Origin: Burkholderiaceae bacterium
GTDB taxonomy: Bacteria; Pseudomonadota; Gammaproteobacteria; Burkholderiales; Burkholderiaceae_E
Assembly (NCBI GenBank): GCA_023258775.1
Contig: JALQWJ010000036.1
Span: forward strand, 4,220 to 10,272
Reading direction: 5' to 3'
DNA: 6,053 bases
Shown here: piece after piece, positions 4,987 through 6,053 of the stretch
Layout of the letters: each line of letters starts with the position of its first letter
How positions within the stretch are numbered: position 1 is the first letter of the stretch
Position numbers and translations under genes: made by a program
The notes under the pieces: generated by a model
What the model was told of the DNA's origin: nothing
Database searches by the model: none
What the model saw: only the letters and a program-made list of their open reading frames with translations

Positions 4987-6053
4987 GCATGGATCAAGAT
5001 CTTCTCGACTGCCAGCGCCTGATGCGCGGGGGTTCAAAATCTTTTTTTGCGGCGTCTCGCGTTTTGCCCGCGCCGATCCGCCAATCGGCCATGGCGCTTT
5101 ATGCCTTTTGTCGTATCGCCGACGATGCAGTTGATTTGCTCGCTGAGCGCAACAGGCATGTTGGCGACATGCAAACCGAAGCGCTCGAAAAGTTATACCG
5201 AAGACTCGATCGTATTTATCGACAACATCCGATCGATCATCCGGCAGATCGAGCATTTGCAAGGCTTGTGCAAAGCAAAGCGCTTCCTAAGTCATTACCC
5301 TTGCTGCTTTTGGAAGGCTTTGCATGGGATGCTCAGTCAAAGCGCTACGAAACCATTGAAGAACTTGAGGCCTACGCAGTTCGCGTCGCAGGAAGTGTCG
5401 GCGTGATGATGGCTTTCATCATGGGTGTGCGACATCCAATGGTTCTGGCAAGTGCCTGTGAGATGGGCATGGCAATGCAACTCACCAATATTGCACGCGA
5501 TGTGGGCGAAGACGCACGCGCAGGCCGCCTTTACTTACCCCAGGCCTGGATGCGTGATGCAGGGATCGATCCGCAAATATGGCTGGCCGCGCCAAGCTTT
5601 AGCCCTGCGCTCGCCACCGTGGTCAAGCGCCTGCTTAAGCATGCCGACTGTCTTTACCAGCGTGCAGAGCTCGCAACAGCTCACTTACCCTGGCGCTGCC
5701 GTCCCGCGATCGTTGCAGCGGCTAGGGTCTACGCTGAAATAGGCCGCGAACTTGAGCGACGTGCGCTTGATTCAGTGAATCAACGCGCCGTGGTTGCAGC
5801 AGGCAAAAAGTGGCAACTCGTATTTTTGGCACTCACACAGGCGCTCAAGCCTGTGAATCGATCACTATCGCCCCGGGCTTGCGAGCTCAATGAGCTTGGC
5901 GAGGCGATAAGACCTGTCATTGAGCGCTTATTGCGCAGTGGCGATGCCGACTGGCAGTCGACCAAACCCAGACAAGAAGGCGGTATTGAAAGGCTCGCTG
6001 CAGTCTTTGAGCGCCTTGAAACCCTTGACCGTCAACAGCGAGCCAAGCAGCAT
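4983..6053 (+). CDS. crtB: Phytoene synthase (CrtB), 3' end beyond window
   Basis: CrtB joins two geranylgeranyl diphosphates through prephytoene diphosphate to phytoene, the first committed carotenoid step, and feeds CrtI. The frame is open for 357 codons to the last base with no stop, which is already about full family length, so the end should be close. Visible motifs are SKSFFAASRVLP (18-29), the first Asp-rich motif RIADDAVD (Asp47, Asp51), the substrate-pocket segment YAVRVAGSVG, and the second Asp-rich motif NIARDVGEDARAGRLYLP (Asp173, Asp177), all intact. The region after about residue 270 is a variable helical tail. ATG at 4983 overlaps the crtI TGA (ATGA), implying translational coupling. 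ATG at 4989 and GTG at 4971 are in-frame alternatives, and none has a strong Shine-Dalgarno. The motif set excludes squalene synthase-like HpnC/D as the best reading, given the crtI neighbour. Confidence 0.95.
   Translation, partial: MSMDQDLLDCQRLMRGGSKSFFAASRVLPAPIRQSAMALYAFCRIADDAVDLLAERNRHVGDMQTEALEKLYRRLDRIYRQHPIDHPADRAFARLVQSKALPKSLPLLLLEGFAWDAQSKRYETIEELEAYAVRVAGSVGVMMAFIMGVRHPMVLASACEMGMAMQLTNIARDVGEDARAGRLYLPQAWMRDAGIDPQIWLAAPSFSPALATVVKRLLKHADCLYQRAELATAHLPWRCRPAIVAAARVYAEIGRELERRALDSVNQRAVVAAGKKWQLVFLALTQALKPVNRSLSPRACELNELGEAIRPVIERLLRSGDADWQSTKPRQEGGIERLAAVFERLETLDRQQRAKQH

Noticed and set aside
5047..5742. Two alternative + frame open stretches inside crtB (5047-5406 and 5425-5742)
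   Set aside because: The crtB frame is open from 4983 to the window end with both Asp-rich motifs, so these are shadows. They do not indicate a frameshifted crtB.
1..6053. Mobile element, CRISPR array, tRNA/rRNA or other new system
   Set aside because: Nearly every base is accounted for by five recognised pigment-synthesis genes, and no terminal repeats, spacer arrays or structured-RNA signatures were seen.

Overview
The window is a piece of a photosynthesis gene cluster from an anoxygenic phototrophic proteobacterium (purple bacterium or aerobic anoxygenic phototroph). Five genes lie on the + strand and fill nearly the whole window: the 3' part of bchI, then complete bchD, bchO and crtI, then crtB, which has no stop before the window ends. 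The bacteriochlorophyll-type Mg-chelatase set (I, D, O) beside crtI-crtB is diagnostic of this group. Moderate GC (a little over half, by eye) and protein style suggest Beta- or Gammaproteobacteria, but that placement is inference.

Bases 1-3402 carry the Mg-chelatase block. BchI (AAA+ motor subunit) and BchD (inactive AAA-like platform, variable linker, C-terminal integrin-I/VWA domain with MIDAS) form the complex that inserts Mg2+ into protoporphyrin IX with BchH, which is not in the window. This is the first committed step to bacteriochlorophyll. BchO is an alpha/beta hydrolase-fold companion of unsettled function. The three genes are packed as one transcript: 36 nt between bchI and bchD, and 0 nt between bchD and bchO (TAAATG). 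All three are in the same reading frame.

Bases 3403-3438 are the only sizeable gap. With the end of bchO it holds a dense regulatory patch: an 18-bp imperfect palindrome, a TGT-N12-ACA motif matching the PpsR/CrtJ aerobic repressor site, and a plausible sigma70 promoter whose -10 lies inside that motif. crtI therefore probably starts its own redox/light-controlled transcript, with possible readthrough from the bch block.

Bases 3439-6053 carry the carotenoid block. CrtB condenses two geranylgeranyl-PP to phytoene, and CrtI desaturates phytoene to neurosporene or lycopene. The genes overlap by 4 nt (ATGA), so they are translationally coupled. Pigment and carotenoid synthesis are thus placed side by side for joint expression.

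No RNA genes, mobile elements, CRISPR arrays or clearly foreign genes were seen, and nothing looks like a wholly new system. The points worth a second look are the bchO-crtI regulatory patch, the odd BchD linker (tandem repeats and a proline-rich reading in another frame), a G8 tract inside the BchD MIDAS loop, the in-frame gene junctions, and the direct bchO-crtI joint without crtA.
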